DNA of 64,000 bases from Cricetomys ansorgei (taxonomy: Eukaryota; Chordata; Mammalia; Rodentia; Nesomyidae). Where the stretch lies: positions 1,192,501-1,256,500 of the forward strand of contig JAMJFZ010001222.1 in the NCBI GenBank assembly GCA_026225945.1. Direction: 5' to 3'. Below are positions 53,990-64,000 of this stretch, in pieces; the first letter of the stretch is position 1; every line of letters starts with the position of its first letter. The position numbers and the translations under genes were made by a program. The notes beneath the pieces are model-generated. The model made no database searches. It saw nothing but the letters and a program-made list of their open reading frames with translations, and was not told the origin of the DNA.

Positions 53990-55140
53990 GAAGTGCAAAT
54001 CCTGAGTCACTGTCTTCTTACTGGTGTACAGGACCCAATTTGAGTCCCTCATGTGGAGCAGGACTTAAATCCAATCGTGACATGGTCCGTTACCTCCAGA
54101 ACAGAGGTACCACTATTGTACCAGTGGGCACATCTTGCCTGGCTGGTTGGGTCCACAGCCGAGTGTTGGTGACAGTCCTCTCCAGCACTATGAGGGCAGC
54201 CTCCAAAGTGTGTTGTGTCTTCAGCAACAGAGTCTTACCATCTTGTTCTGATGGGCACCAGCAGCAATGGCGGTGTTCACTCATACTTTCCGGGACTTTC
54301 ATTTAATAGCCTGTGGCTTCTGGCAGCAGCTTTATCTGCTTGCACAGGGCACCTGCATTCAAACTATGGTGGCTTTATTATCGAGTATCTGCTGTCTCAC
54401 TTTTGATTGGCCCTCTGTTGTGCTCTCCTCGCCTTCCCCACCCTGCACTCCCAATTCCACCCCACATTTCCCTACTATGCACCCCTCTCCCCAGTTCTGA
54501 GAAGTTATTTCATTCTTCCTGTATTTGTTGAGGCTTGCTTTGTGTTTTAATATATGATCTAATTTAGAGAGTTTCATGGGCTCCCGAGAAGAATTTGTAG
54601 TTTGCAGTGTTCGGATGGAACACTCTATAGATATCTGTTAGGTCCTTTTGATCTATAATGACATTTAACTAACGTTTCTGTTTATTTTTTGTTTGATGAC
54701 TGTCTGTTGGTACAGGAGTCACCCACTGCTGCTGTGTTGGAGTTAATCCCTGACTTTATGTCTTGTGGAATTTTTTTTATGAAGTTGGGCACACTGGTGT
54801 TTGGTACATGCACGCTGAGAATCGTGATGTCTTCTTGATAGGCTGGGCTCAATTATAATGTGACTTTTAAAGAAACCTCTTCTGAGCAGCTTTGGTTTGA
54901 GTCTATTTTCTAGGCATGAGCATTTCGATGCCTCCAGGGTCCTAGCTCCTTCCTTCTGCTTTAGAATACTGCGTTCCGTCCTTTTAACCGAGGCAGTAGC
55001 TATCTTTGGTGAGGAGTTTCTTTGAGGCAGAAAATGGATGGATCCTGTTTTTTTTAAATCCAGTCTTCTGGTCTATGTCTTTTGTTTCAGGGAATTTGAA
55101 CCATTAGTATTCAGAGTTACTATTGAAAGCTGTTTGTTAA
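53990..55140 (-). mobile_element. Rodent LINE-1 (antisense), internally deleted
   Basis: 53990-54400 matches the antisense L1 3' UTR (GGACTTAAATCCAATC, GTGTCTTCAGCAACAGAGTC, TGCACAGGGCACCTGCATTC). A purine-rich tract on the minus strand follows (about 54415-54500). From 54505 the text is antisense ORF2 near its endonuclease part (TTCCTGTATTTGTTGAGGCT, TGTTAGGTCCTTTTGATC) and continues to GAATTTGAACCATTAGTATT at about 55090-55115. The reverse-transcriptase part between is missing. Many stops; dead copy. Confidence 0.85.
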
Positions 55141-55217
55141 TTTTAGAAAGGAGAAGAAATTCTGAGACAGCTTATTGAAAAGTCAATTCCCTGCACTGTA
55201 AGATAGAAGATAGATGA

Positions 55218-55249
55218 GAGGTAGGTGGGTAGGTAGGTGGGTAGGTAGG

Positions 55250-55281
<32 letters not shown>

Positions 55282-55320
55282 AAGAAAGAAACAAACAAAC
55301 AAACAAACAAACAAACAAAG
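55218..55320. repeat. Compound (GGTA)(GATA)(GAAA)(CAAA) microsatellite
   Basis: Blocks of GGTAGGTAGGTG, GATAGATAGATA, AAAGAAAGAAA and CAAACAAACAAA in series. Confidence 0.95.
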
Positions 55321-55684
55321 ATCACATTGCTAAGCAATTGGCAGAGGAAATTAGTTTATCAAATTGAAAAACATGGCCATGGTTGGGAGTAAAAGAAAAT
55401 AGTGGGTAACTTGAGGCAAATATCTGAATTTACCCAACGGTCTAAACCAAAGCTCCCCTCACAAGTGCCTGCAGCCACAGCTCCTTCATGTTTATTAGTT
55501 CATTCATGTTCAATAAGTATTGAATTTGATGGGGGCTTGTTAAACTGAGAATGCACATTTTGTGATATAAAACAGTTTGACGTATTTATGAAATATAAGA
55601 AGCATCTTTCATACGTTCTGAAAAGTCAATAACAAAATCTACATGCTTCCTAGGAAGCAGTGTCCGTATTTAAAAGTCAACTGT

Positions 55685-56012
55685 GAGGGGTTTGGGAGCT
55701 CAGCAAATAAAGTACTAGCTGTGTAAACATGAGGGCCTGAGTTTGGATCTCCAGAAGCCTTGTACAAGCCTGTTGGGTGTGATGGTCACCTGTGATCCCA
55801 GCTCTTGGGAAGCAGGGAAGGGGATCCCTAGAGCAAGCTAGCTAGTGAGACTAGCGTGAATTGGCAAACTCTGGGCTCAGCAAGAGGATCCGCCTCATAA
55901 AATAAAGTGGAGAGTGTTCAAGGAAGACATCAAACATAAACTTCAGGCCTTGATGCTCACACATACTCATGGGTACCCACACACATGCACACATATCACA
56001 GATACATTTACA

Positions 56013-56042
<30 letters not shown>
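55685..56042 (+). repeat. B4/RSINE1-type SINE (sense) with (CA)n tail
   Basis: GGGTTTGGGAGCTCAGCAAA, GTTTGGATCTCCAGAAGCC, GATGGTCACCTGTGATCCCA, AATAAAGTGGAGAGTGTTC and a CA run at 56008-56045. Related to 36430-36725. Confidence 0.75.
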
Positions 56043-56043
<1 letters not shown>

Positions 56044-56054
56044 CAACATCAATT

Positions 56055-56195
56055 GTAAGCCAGTGGTGGTACATGTCTGTAATCCCAGCATTTAGGAAGC
56101 TGAGATAGCTTATTAGTTTGAGCCAATGTGGGCTAAGTAATGAGTTCAAGGCTATCCTGGGTTACATAATGAGATTCTGAAATAAACAAATGGAT
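56055..56195 (+). repeat. B1 SINE (sense)
   Basis: AAGCCAGTGGTGGTACATGT, TAATCCCAGCATTTAGG and GTTACATAATGAGATTCTG. Confidence 0.85.
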
Positions 56196-56583
56196 AGATA
56201 TAATTGTAATTCTATATGCCAGCAGCAGATAAACCCTTAGGGGTATTCCTATACCACTAATGTGAGTGTAGATCAGTACAACCACCTTTAGTGTACATTG
56301 AAGCTAAGCATATTCTTACTCTGTGGTCAAGCAGTTGCTGTTGTGGGTGGATGTGTCTAACAAAAGCACAGACACACCTCAGCAGAAATCACACGCAAGA
56401 TTATTTGTTGCTGTGTTACCAGAGACCAGCTTCAGCTAGAGATCAAGGGTCCCAGGAGAAGTGTGGCATCAGACAACTAATGTAACTGATAGAGAGCAAG
56501 GGGGTAGAGGGGAGAACACAGTTTCTTGTGTATCAACAAAGTCCAGCAGATCAGTGTTCCAAACAGGAGGTATGGAGTCAGCA

Positions 56584-56585
<2 letters not shown>

Positions 56586-56630
<45 letters not shown>
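56586..56630. repeat. (CA)n microsatellite
   Basis: About 22 uninterrupted CA units. Confidence 0.98.
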
Positions 56631-56631
<1 letters not shown>

Positions 56632-56649
56632 TATGGATGAGTCATACAC

Positions 56650-56812
56650 ACTCTTTATTTATTTTTTTAATTTTTGTTTTTTTTGAGACAGGGTTTCTCT
56701 GTTGTAACTCTGCTGTCCTAGAACTCACTCTGTAGACCAGGCTGGCCTCGAACTCACAGAGATCCGTCTGCCTCTGTGATTAAAGGCATGCGCCACCACC
56801 ACCTGGCTACGT
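56650..56812 (-). repeat. B1 SINE (antisense), young
   Basis: TTTTTTGAGACAGGGTTTC, GTAGACCAGGCTGGCCTCG and AAAGGCATGCGCCACCACC; a short deletion before the last box. Confidence 0.93.
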
Positions 56813-56814
56813 GC

Positions 56815-58080
56815 TCTTTATGTAAGCTTCTCTCTTCCTTTAAACTTCTGTCTCCATTCCTGTTTTTTCCTATATCCTCTCCATAAAAATCACACATACA
56901 CACATTCACACACACATCTCGTGGAAGAAGCAAAGCTCCAGCACACATAGTCTTACTCACACATCTTGCAAGCCCCCTTCTTCCCTTCTCTTTCTCATTA
57001 TTTCCCATATACCTATATACCTTTTCAACAATGTCTTCTACTTAAGAACAAGATCATAATCACGAATCCTGTTTTTCCCAGTGAATGATTACATGTTACA
57101 TATTTAATAAAACAGGTTGTTTTCAATACCCACACATGATTGCACATGAACACCCAGTTTTCCATGTACTTCCCCCCCCCCCACGATACATCTATTCCCA
57201 GAAACAATATTTTTTCTATTTTAGATTAACAGAATTTAAGCAAGCCAAATATCTTCACAGCCAGCTTCTATTGTAGCTGGAAGGTTCACGTCATAATACC
57301 CTAACTTAACACAGTTCTTATTTAGTTAACACAGTGAAACAAGTTTGTTATTGACTAGAAAACTGTATAAGTCAGGAGTCTTTTTCCTTTTTCTCAGGTA
57401 AAGGAGAATCTGTCCAGTTTGCATGCCACATAGCCCTATGTACAAAAACTCATCAGTAATTTTATAATCGTGGAAACTAGGAAAACGTCAAATTAATTAT
57501 GGTCAAGGAAGTTCAAACTTGGCAGTGGGCACTGAAGCACACTTGTTATCCTTAGGCCTGTCTCATAGATGAAAGTCCTAAACCCTAGCAACCAGACTTT
57601 CCTTGTTCTTGCTCTCTAACCCTGGCCAAGTCTTCAGCTACCAAGAATGTGTTTTCTTATGTAGTTCCCTAGATCACTAGCTCCAAAGCAGCTTGGCGAA
57701 ACACCCTAATCTGATGATATAGATTAGTTATTCTTTCTGGAGTTCCAATAGAGTTACCAATTCGACTGAGTGGCACTGCCTTTAGAAAATCACCACTGTT
57801 GTTACGTGTGCCAGTAACACTGCCCAGTGAGGGGCTAGAGACCCCATGGAACTGTCATACCACGAAATAAACAAGGAAAGCACGACAGAGGCCACCACTG
57901 TCAGACTCCACAGCAGCAAGGGGTATTTGGGCGACACATCTCTAGCTGCACAAACCAATGAGCTGTCCAACCTCGTTAACCCCATAGCAGACTGGAAGTC
58001 TTCAGTGGTGGCTCTTGGCACTACTTATTCATAAAGACAAATAACTGGAAACCTCAGCTGTCTGTCAACAATAGAACAAG
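56815..58080. other. Unclassified intron stretch
   Basis: No known repeat assigned. Contains a C-run at 57172-57182 and, on the minus strand, a 79-codon frame at 57782-58021 with a hydrophobic segment (LLLWSLTVVASVVLSLFI). I do not recognise it; it could be a degraded retroelement or chance. Confidence 0.3.
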
Positions 58081-58084
58081 CCAC

Positions 58085-58145
58085 ACTCTGGTACAAGCCT
58101 GTAATCCCAGCCTTGTGAGGTAGAGGAAGGAGAATCAGGCTTCAT
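58085..58145 (+). repeat. B1 SINE fragment (sense)
   Basis: CTGGTACAAGCCTGTAATCC and CAGCCTTGTGAGGTAGAGG. Confidence 0.65.
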
Positions 58146-58164
58146 GGTCATCTCTCTCTCTTTC

Positions 58165-58358
58165 TGTGTGTTTTTAAGATTTATTTTTTATGTATATGGG
58201 TGTTTTGCCTGCTTTTGTGTCTATGTACCGCCTATGTGCCTGGGGCCCTCAAAGGCCAGGCGAGGGCTTCAGATCCCTGGAACTGGAGTTACAGAGGCTG
58301 GGAATCCAGTCCTCTGGGAGAACACCCAGTGCTCTTAACCACTGTCTCTCCAGCCTCC
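58165..58358 (-). repeat. B2-family SINE (antisense)
   Basis: GGGTGTTTTGCCTGCTTTTG, GGAACTGGAGTTACAGAGG and AACCACTGTCTCTCCAGCC. Confidence 0.9.
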
Positions 58359-58454
58359 CATTATTTCTTTACATCCAGGAAAACTTAAAGTATGTGTTAT
58401 AAGCAGACTTCTTATTTAGGGGAATAGAAATTTTACTTTAAAATTTTATTTTTA

Positions 58455-58592
58455 TTTTTATTTTTAGAAACAAAATCTCAGTGGTTGACCTGGAACTTAC
58501 TATGGGCCAGGCTAGCTGGAGCTCAGAGACGTCCATTTGTCTCTGCTTCTCTAGTGCTGGGATTAAAGGTGTGTATCACCGTGCCTGCCTTA
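58455..58592 (-). repeat. B1 SINE (antisense)
   Basis: TTTTTAGAAACAAAATCTCAG, GGGCCAGGCTAGCTGGAG and GCTGGGATTAAAGGTGTG. Confidence 0.85.
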
Positions 58593-58621
58593 CTTTTATT
58601 TTTATGCTTTTAAATAGTGCT

Positions 58622-58622
58622 T

Positions 58623-58656
<34 letters not shown>
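58622..58656. repeat. (GT)n microsatellite
   Basis: About 15 uninterrupted GT units. Confidence 0.97.
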
Positions 58657-58657
<1 letters not shown>

Positions 58658-58659
58658 CA

Positions 58660-60615
58660 CATTTTTAGTTCAGAAACATAAAGTTTTGAGAAGAATTAAG
58701 AAAAATGACTTAGTTACTGAAATATGTAATTTTCTAGAACAGGACGGTCTCGATCGTTTTTCTTCTTACTGGTTGCTTATTAATGAGTAAAACCAACAAA
58801 AAGCTCTGATGGCTTTTATCCCTCAACTTTCTGTTCAACAGAGTCGCTTAGGTAACAGAAAACCTAACTTACGCTGCTGTCTCCCCTCTTTTATTTTTTT
58901 CTTTCTTTTTACAGTAAGCCATTAATTTTAAATAAAAAGTATATGAAGTATAAGCAAATCATTTTGGTCTTTTCTTTAGAGGTTAACGTGTTGTGGTTTT
59001 AAAAGATTTTTCTCCACTGAGTTTGTTGTTCCTTTGTTCAAACTGAGAAAGAATGAGTATCTTCTTTTCGGTACCGAGGAAGGACTTAGCTCTCGCTCGT
59101 GTTGGACAAGCTGGACCACTGAGTCCCAGCCCCAGTGTCAGGCTGCGAATGAAGAGGAAGCTATAGAAGGTTACTTTGTGAGAAGCCCTGCTCCCTGTGG
59201 GCTTATCCAGCCGGCTATGAATATGACATTAGGTCTGAGGGCGCTGTCAGCTGCTGGGGCACAGTGACTATTCACGTATTTTTCTTTCCAAAGTCAAAGG
59301 CTGTGACTCATGCTCTCTGCAGTGTGTAATCTTGCTTGTCTCCACCAGATCTCCTAATTGCATTTGCAGATTACTTAATCGCATTTGTCCTCTGTACACA
59401 GGTACACAAACTACTTGAAAATAAACTTCACTTGGGGGCTGACTGGTGGCGCTCATGCATGGAAACCAGTGCCTGTAAGGGCTCACAGGTTCTGTACCTG
59501 AAAAAGGGAACTTTCTAGAAACCAGACCCTTCAGGTTCATTCTTGATTTGGAGATGTGTGGCTTTCATCCTCTTCTACTCTTGCAGAGTGCTTTGAAGAG
59601 TCTAGGCTAGGGTGAATGCAAACCATCAGGAAATTTGACGTTTGTTTTTCTCTAAAAATATAAACTGGGAGTTGGTCCTTTGCAGACAATTAAGAGCTTG
59701 CACCCAGGGCTTCGGATACAGTTCTTAGCTGCTGATTAGGTGCTCCTTGGTGGTGATTAGTGGATGTACAAACGCAATCATTTGCTGCGGCTTAATCACT
59801 CACATGTTTGGGAAGTTAGTCGCCCAGAAACAGAAACTGGAGTTTGTCTAACTTACGTTAGCCTTATTTTTAATAGCAAAAAATATATTAAAGAAAGAAA
59901 GAGAAAGAGAGGGGAAAGGAGAAGAAATTATGGCCAAATAACAATATCGGGTCATATAGGATAAGTTGTAGTTGAAAAGAGGAACAAAACCTGACAAATG
60001 CATTGTGGGAACAGTCTGGTCGGCTGTGTTACGCTGTCTGCAGTGGAGGAAGCAGATGAATGGCTGCCTTCCTCACAGTCCAGGACAGGCTTCCTCAAAG
60101 ACACAGGAAGACTGCCTCTTTAATGGTGCATTTTCTTCCTCTGATTTGAGCCTTCACTTTCACAGGTAGGGCAAACGGGAGAATAAATCTCCTCAGGGTT
60201 TCCACATTATTCCAAGTGGAAAGGAAGAGAGGTGTAGGGGCCGAGGCTCATGTGAGTGTGCTTTCACGTTTAAAGAGGTCTGTGAGCGAGGAGTGGCGAG
60301 GTATCTGAGCAATGCAATACTCCTTCTGCAGTGATGGGTTACAGGCTGAGTTCTGAGATGCTGAGCCTGGGTAGCTGAAGGCACCACCTGACTGCTCAGA
60401 CCTGGTTCTGTCAGAAGCCGGGCCTTTGTCAGGTTCAGGGGCTGGTCTTCAAATGTGTGCTGCCAAGGCTCAGCTGTATGGATTTCTTCAGAGGGCTTGC
60501 TGCTTGGAGCTTCTTTTAACGCGAAACAGATTACAGTGACAGCTTTATAATCCTAATAATGTCCATGGTCCTACCCTCTTGTCTGCTTTTCTGAATCTTT
60601 GTGCTAAGGTGACCA
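58660..60615. other. Repeat-poor 2-kb block
   Basis: No SINE, LTR or L1 recognised. Contains a GAAAGAGAAAGAG purine tract at 59893-59925 and motifs such as CCTAATTGCATTTGCAGATT (59355). Candidate conserved noncoding DNA; no exon seen. Confidence 0.4.
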
Positions 60616-60619
60616 GTCA

Positions 60620-61165
60620 GAGATTACCAGGTCACTCTGGAGTTGGCAACGAAAGTCTTACATCCTGAAAAGGCCTCTGTCATGAGGAACCCCCTCAAGC
60701 TCCAGAGCACAGTGGGCCACCCTGCCCTACTGCCTCCTTGGCAGCGGTGGCATGGAGGAGAGAGGACGGCTACTGGAGGTCACTGTGGGCCGTCTGCCCT
60801 GGCCAACAAGGAGTCCTGTGTGTTTACACAGGAGTCAGGATGCCACCTCCGCCCGCGTGCCAGGCGGCCCTGCCCTGGTGAGCCACTGCAGTCCCCTCTC
60901 ACAGCTCTGCACTTGTGTGGGCTCTGCTGGCGGCACGGGTTCCTCCGTGCCACAGTGAGTGGCTGTGGCTGGAGTGGCTGGGGGCTGGTCAACATGTGGT
61001 CTTCGTGTTACCACGGAGCCTTGTCAGGGCCTCTGTATGGAAAGTGTAGGTTGTCTTGCAGCACCGTGGCCCGTGGGCAGTCGGGCGCAGACCTGGTGCT
61101 TCAGAGAACCAGAAGAAATATTCCAGCCACCAACTAAGAAGGTGCCTGGTGTCTGAAGGGTGTCA
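60620..61165. other. GC-richer segment with a 164-codon open frame
   Basis: Clearly richer in G+C than its surroundings. A plus-strand open frame from an ATG at 60643 to a stop at 61135-61137 has no domain I recognise, and overlapping frames are also open, as expected of GC-rich sequence. Nothing shows it is translated. Confidence 0.35.
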
Positions 61166-61199
61166 GTACTCCCATTGTTTACCTCTTTTTTCTTTTTTC

Positions 61200-61462
61200 T
61201 TTTCCGGTACTAGAAATTGAATATACGGCCCCCTGCGTGCTAGGCCAGCACTCTGTCACAGAACTATTCCATAGCCGTCTTTGTACTTTGTTTTTTGAGA
61301 TAGGATCTCACTAAGTCACCAGGCCCAGTGTTTTTCCATTTGTTTGCAGCAGGCTCTGTCTCTGTAGCATTGATTGCCTTGGTACTGTAGCACGCAATCC
61401 TCCTGCCTCAGCCTCCTGAGTGCTGGGATAGTAGGCATGCACCGCCATGCCCAGCGTTTCTA
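61200..61462 (-). repeat. tRNA-like plus B1-type SINE (antisense)
   Basis: CCGGTACTAGAAATTGAATA and GTGCTAGGCCAGCACTCTG, then TTTTTTGAGATAGGATCTC, CCTGCCTCAGCCTCCTGAG and CACCGCCATGCCCAGC. Confidence 0.75.
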
Positions 61463-61839
61463 CCCATCTTAAGTAATAAGACTCAAAGGACAGACCTTGG
61501 GCCCTGCTTCTTATTGGTTGGCATATCACATCACAGTGTAAGAACATGTTAGGATGGAGAGATGTCTGAGCTATTTTGGAAGTATTGTCCATTCTCACTC
61601 TCTTGGCTTCAGAATAAAAACAGTAAAATTACAAAGATAAAACTTTGCCCCATCAACTTTTATAAAGCAGTTTTCACTTTGAACACCAACTAGAAGGGCA
61701 TCCTACAAATGTTTCTTGACTTGTCCTAAAACCCTGGGTTACTCTGCTCTTCAATGAATGCGTATGCATATTCCCTCCACCCCACAAAGCCAGCTCATCC
61801 AGGCAGCTGTTGCAAAGTTCATGTGTTTTTGCAATAAGA

Positions 61840-61946
61840 TATTTGGAGAGAGACAGAGTTAAGGGGGTTGGGAGGAATGAGGAGAGAGGAGAGAGAGAGA
61901 GGGAGAGGGGAGAGAGAGAGAGAAAGGGAGAGGGAGAGGGAGGGAT
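61840..61946. repeat. (GA)n/(GAGAGG)n purine tract
   Basis: GAGAGAGAGAGAGGGAGAGG-type sequence; CT-rich on the minus strand. Confidence 0.92.
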
Positions 61947-62497
61947 TTTCACATGAACATATGCAAGCTGGAGGATGGGAAAAGGATTATCTGGGTGAAA
62001 AAGGATTCAGGTCTAGAGGAGGCACCTGAGCAGGAAAGGATGCTAAAGACAGTGGCTAGAAGGAGATGCAAGGGACCGGCAGTGGTCCCTGTAGAAATGC
62101 AGGGTGGGTCTGCATCAGAAGTATCACTTTAGCGTGTCGATTGGTTTTAATGTTAGCGCAGATGTCTGACCAGCTATCGGACTGCTTTTCTCCGCCTTGG
62201 TCATGAAGATTCCTGAAGTATTCTTTTTGGCAGCCTCCACTTTCCTATTATAGAGTAGTGGAGATTGATTATTCTAAAAGTACAGCAGAAACCCAAATGT
62301 AGCTACTTGGAGAAATATACTAACAGTATAGTTTGGGCAAAGTTTCAGGGAAACACAATGCAAAACTTAGGTTTAAATTATTATTTTATTGGCTTTGTAT
62401 ATATTTAATATTGCAACTTCAATTTTATGAATCCTACATGAGTTAAATTGTTTTGTTCTGAGCTCATTACATTACTTCATTGAAACATCTCAGGAAT

Positions 62498-62556
62498 GAA
62501 TATATATATATATATATAGATATATCTATATATATATATATATATATATATATGCA
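62498..62556. repeat. (TA)n palindromic microsatellite
   Basis: TA runs around GATATATC form a long self-complementary tract. Confidence 0.95.
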
Positions 62557-62639
62557 GAAAACTTATAATTCCAAGCCATTCCCTTTGTTTTGTTTGCTGT
62601 TTATTTGTTTGTTTGGGGGTTGTTAGAGCTGTTTCTTCA

Positions 62640-63335
62640 AAGTGTTTGTTTATTTATTTAAAATAAACTGCAAAACATAACAAAATAAAATATAATAAGA
62701 TAAAACAAAAACCATCACATCGAAGTTGGATAAGGCAAACCAACAGAAGAAAAAGAACCCAAGAGAAGGCACAGGAATCAGAGAGCCACTCATTCACACA
62801 CTGAGGAGTCCCATAAAAACACCAAACTGAAAGCCATGGTTTATACACAGAGGATCTGGTGCAGAACACCAGATCTGGCTTGCTGCCTCAGTCTCTGTGA
62901 GTTCATATGAGCTTTGCTCAGTTGATTCAGAAGGCCTTGTTCTGGTGTCCTCCATCCCCTCTGGCTTTACACTCTTTCTGCTTCCCCTTCTGCAGAGTTC
63001 CCTGAGCAGAGGGAGGGACTTGCTGGAGACATCCCACTTAGAGCTGCGTGTTCCAAGGTCTCTCCTCCTCTGTGTGTAATGTTTTGCTATGGGTTTCTGT
63101 ATTTGTTCCTGTCTGCTGTAGAAGGAAGCTTCACTGGTGGTGGTTGAATAAGGTGCCAACCTATGAGTATAGCAGAATGTCAGTAGGTGTAATCTTACCT
63201 ACTTTTTTTTTTTTTAAAGACCAGTCACATTTAGTTTTACCCTAGGTCCTTGCGCTTAGTCTCCTGTTTCCCAAGCAGTGTCGGGCATGGGTCCCATCCC
63301 ATGGGGTGGGCCTTAAGTCAAATCTATTCCTTATT
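62640..63335 (-). mobile_element. Rodent LINE-1 3' UTR (antisense)
   Basis: The plus strand reads, in antisense L1 3' UTR order, AACCCAAGAGAAGGCACAGG, CACTCATTCACACACTGAGG, GGTGTCCTCCATCCCCTCTG, GCTGTAGAAGGAAGCTTCAC and AAGCAGTGTCGGGCATGGG. It ends about 30 bases before Afg1l exon f. No ORF2 is attached. Confidence 0.8.
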
Positions 63336-63366
63336 TAAAAAGATGTTTTCTATGTTTATATTATAG

Positions 63367-63449
63367 GAATATTGCAAAACGGTCCAGCTAGATTCTGGGA
63401 TAGATTATCGGAAAAGGGAACTCACTCCTGCAGGAAAACTCTACTACCT
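63367..63449 (+). CDS. Afg1l: Afg1l coding exon f
   Basis: This 83-nt exon starts in phase 0 and reads EYCKTVQLDSGIDYRKRE, then LTPAGKLYY plus two bases of the next codon. DSGIDYR is strongly conserved in AFG1 proteins, where it follows the FVPFI helix. The acceptor is ttatag/g and the donor is cct/gtaagtg. The exon after this lies beyond position 64000. No stop or frameshift is present. A GT microsatellite starts about 15 bases after the donor. Confidence 0.94.
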
Positions 63450-63461
63450 GTAAGTGTTTTC

Positions 63462-63463
<2 letters not shown>

Positions 63464-63490
<27 letters not shown>
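63464..63490. repeat. (GT)n microsatellite in the exon f donor-side intron
   Basis: TGTGTGTGTGTGTGTGTGTG starting about 15 bases past the splice donor. Confidence 0.95.
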
Positions 63491-63494
<4 letters not shown>

Positions 63495-64000
63495 TTAATT
63501 TTCCAAGCTTATAATTTAATGACTTATCTGGAAAAGATTAAGAAAATAAGTGCCTTATTAGAACCTGAAAGACTAATTCCCAATTTTATAATTTTAAACC
63601 GAGTAATGATGTTAACTTCTTTACACTGCCTTAGCCATCCATATTTGCATCATTTCTAATGTGTGATTGGGTGAGACTCTAATTAGGTTTTTGGGGAGAC
63701 GACAGATGGTTAGGAAGTAATGAGTATTCCCTTAAAATAGGCTGTGATAGTAAGAGAGTATCTTAATGTGCTAAAGGATTAATTATTTGTGGATATCTTC
63801 TGACAAGTGTTCCGTCTCCGTCCTCCCAAATTGTTGCTGTATCTTGTCAGACAATCTGTCTGTATGTATCGTTGCTGATTGACTTCCATGCATAACTGAT
63901 GTAAAAAGACTCCTCTGAGTAAGAGCAGTGTGTAGTAAGAGATGTAGTCAGCACGTGCAGTGAATGCTGAGAAAACAGATACGTTTGCTTGAAAGTGTCC
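63495..64000. other. Intron after exon f
   Basis: AT-rich unique sequence to the window edge; no further exon seen. Confidence 0.5.

Larger units (their letters stand above)
1..64000 (+). other. Afg1l: Afg1l (Lace1) gene body, internal part
   Basis: Six consecutive coding exons on the plus strand read as one protein across the window, so nearly all of it is transcribed as part of this gene. The first visible exon opens in mid-protein, so earlier exons lie to the left. The last visible exon ends with two bases of a codon, so the C-terminal exons lie to the right. Introns, in order, are about 5.0, 1.3, 9.9, 11.5 and 31.4 kb, plus flanking partial introns. I see no promoter or terminator of this gene here. 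Whether bases 1-3786 are all intron of this gene is inferred. Confidence 0.9.

Noticed and set aside
62794..63159. 121-codon minus-strand frame
   Set aside because: It lies in the L1 3' UTR, which is non-coding in this family.

Overview
The window is nuclear DNA of a muroid rodent. It is packed with B1, B2-family, B4-type and tRNA-like (ID-type) SINEs, rodent LINE-1 pieces, MaLR and other LTRs, and many micro- and minisatellites. I cannot name the genus from the sequence. There are no prokaryotic features. I found no CRISPR array and no functional tRNA or rRNA gene.

One protein-coding gene is supported: the middle of Afg1l (Lace1, AFG1-like ATPase), a mitochondrial AAA+-type ATPase, running left to right. 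Six coding exons are visible at 3787-3838, 8883-8984, 10330-10460, 20353-20452, 31903-31961 and 63367-63449. All have AG acceptors and GT donors, and they join in one open frame of about 176 codons. They carry the Walker A loop (split by an intron), the Walker B motif and the sensor-1 region. The first exons (targeting sequence) lie to the left of the window and the C-terminal exons to the right. The rest of the window is intron, including one intron of about 31.4 kb.

Intron content by region: 1-8882 has old SINE and L1 remnants and a 1.26-kb pyrimidine minisatellite (5150-6410). 10461-20352 has SINEs, MaLR pieces, a 19-bp minisatellite (13.6-14.35 kb), an AT-rich perfect hairpin, a tetranucleotide tract and an unidentified processed pseudogene on the minus strand (18652-19001). 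20453-31902 has SINEs, a MaLR LTR, and two tandem arrays (29-bp and 30-bp units) that seem to have grown out of B1 elements. 31962-63366 holds a nested insertion complex on an old L1 (36.9-38.3 kb), a GAPDH processed pseudogene (38.3-39.05 kb), several minisatellites, a repeat-poor block (44.4-48.6 kb), a solo-LTR-like element (51.8-52.3 kb), an internally deleted L1 (54-55.1 kb), a GC-richer segment (60.6-61.15 kb) and an L1 3' UTR (62.6-63.3 kb).

I found no evidence of a novel multi-gene system. The best leads are the unidentified retropseudogene with an intact reading frame, the B1-seeded tandem arrays, the unusual density of tandem repeats within one gene body, and repeat-poor blocks that could hold conserved regulatory DNA.
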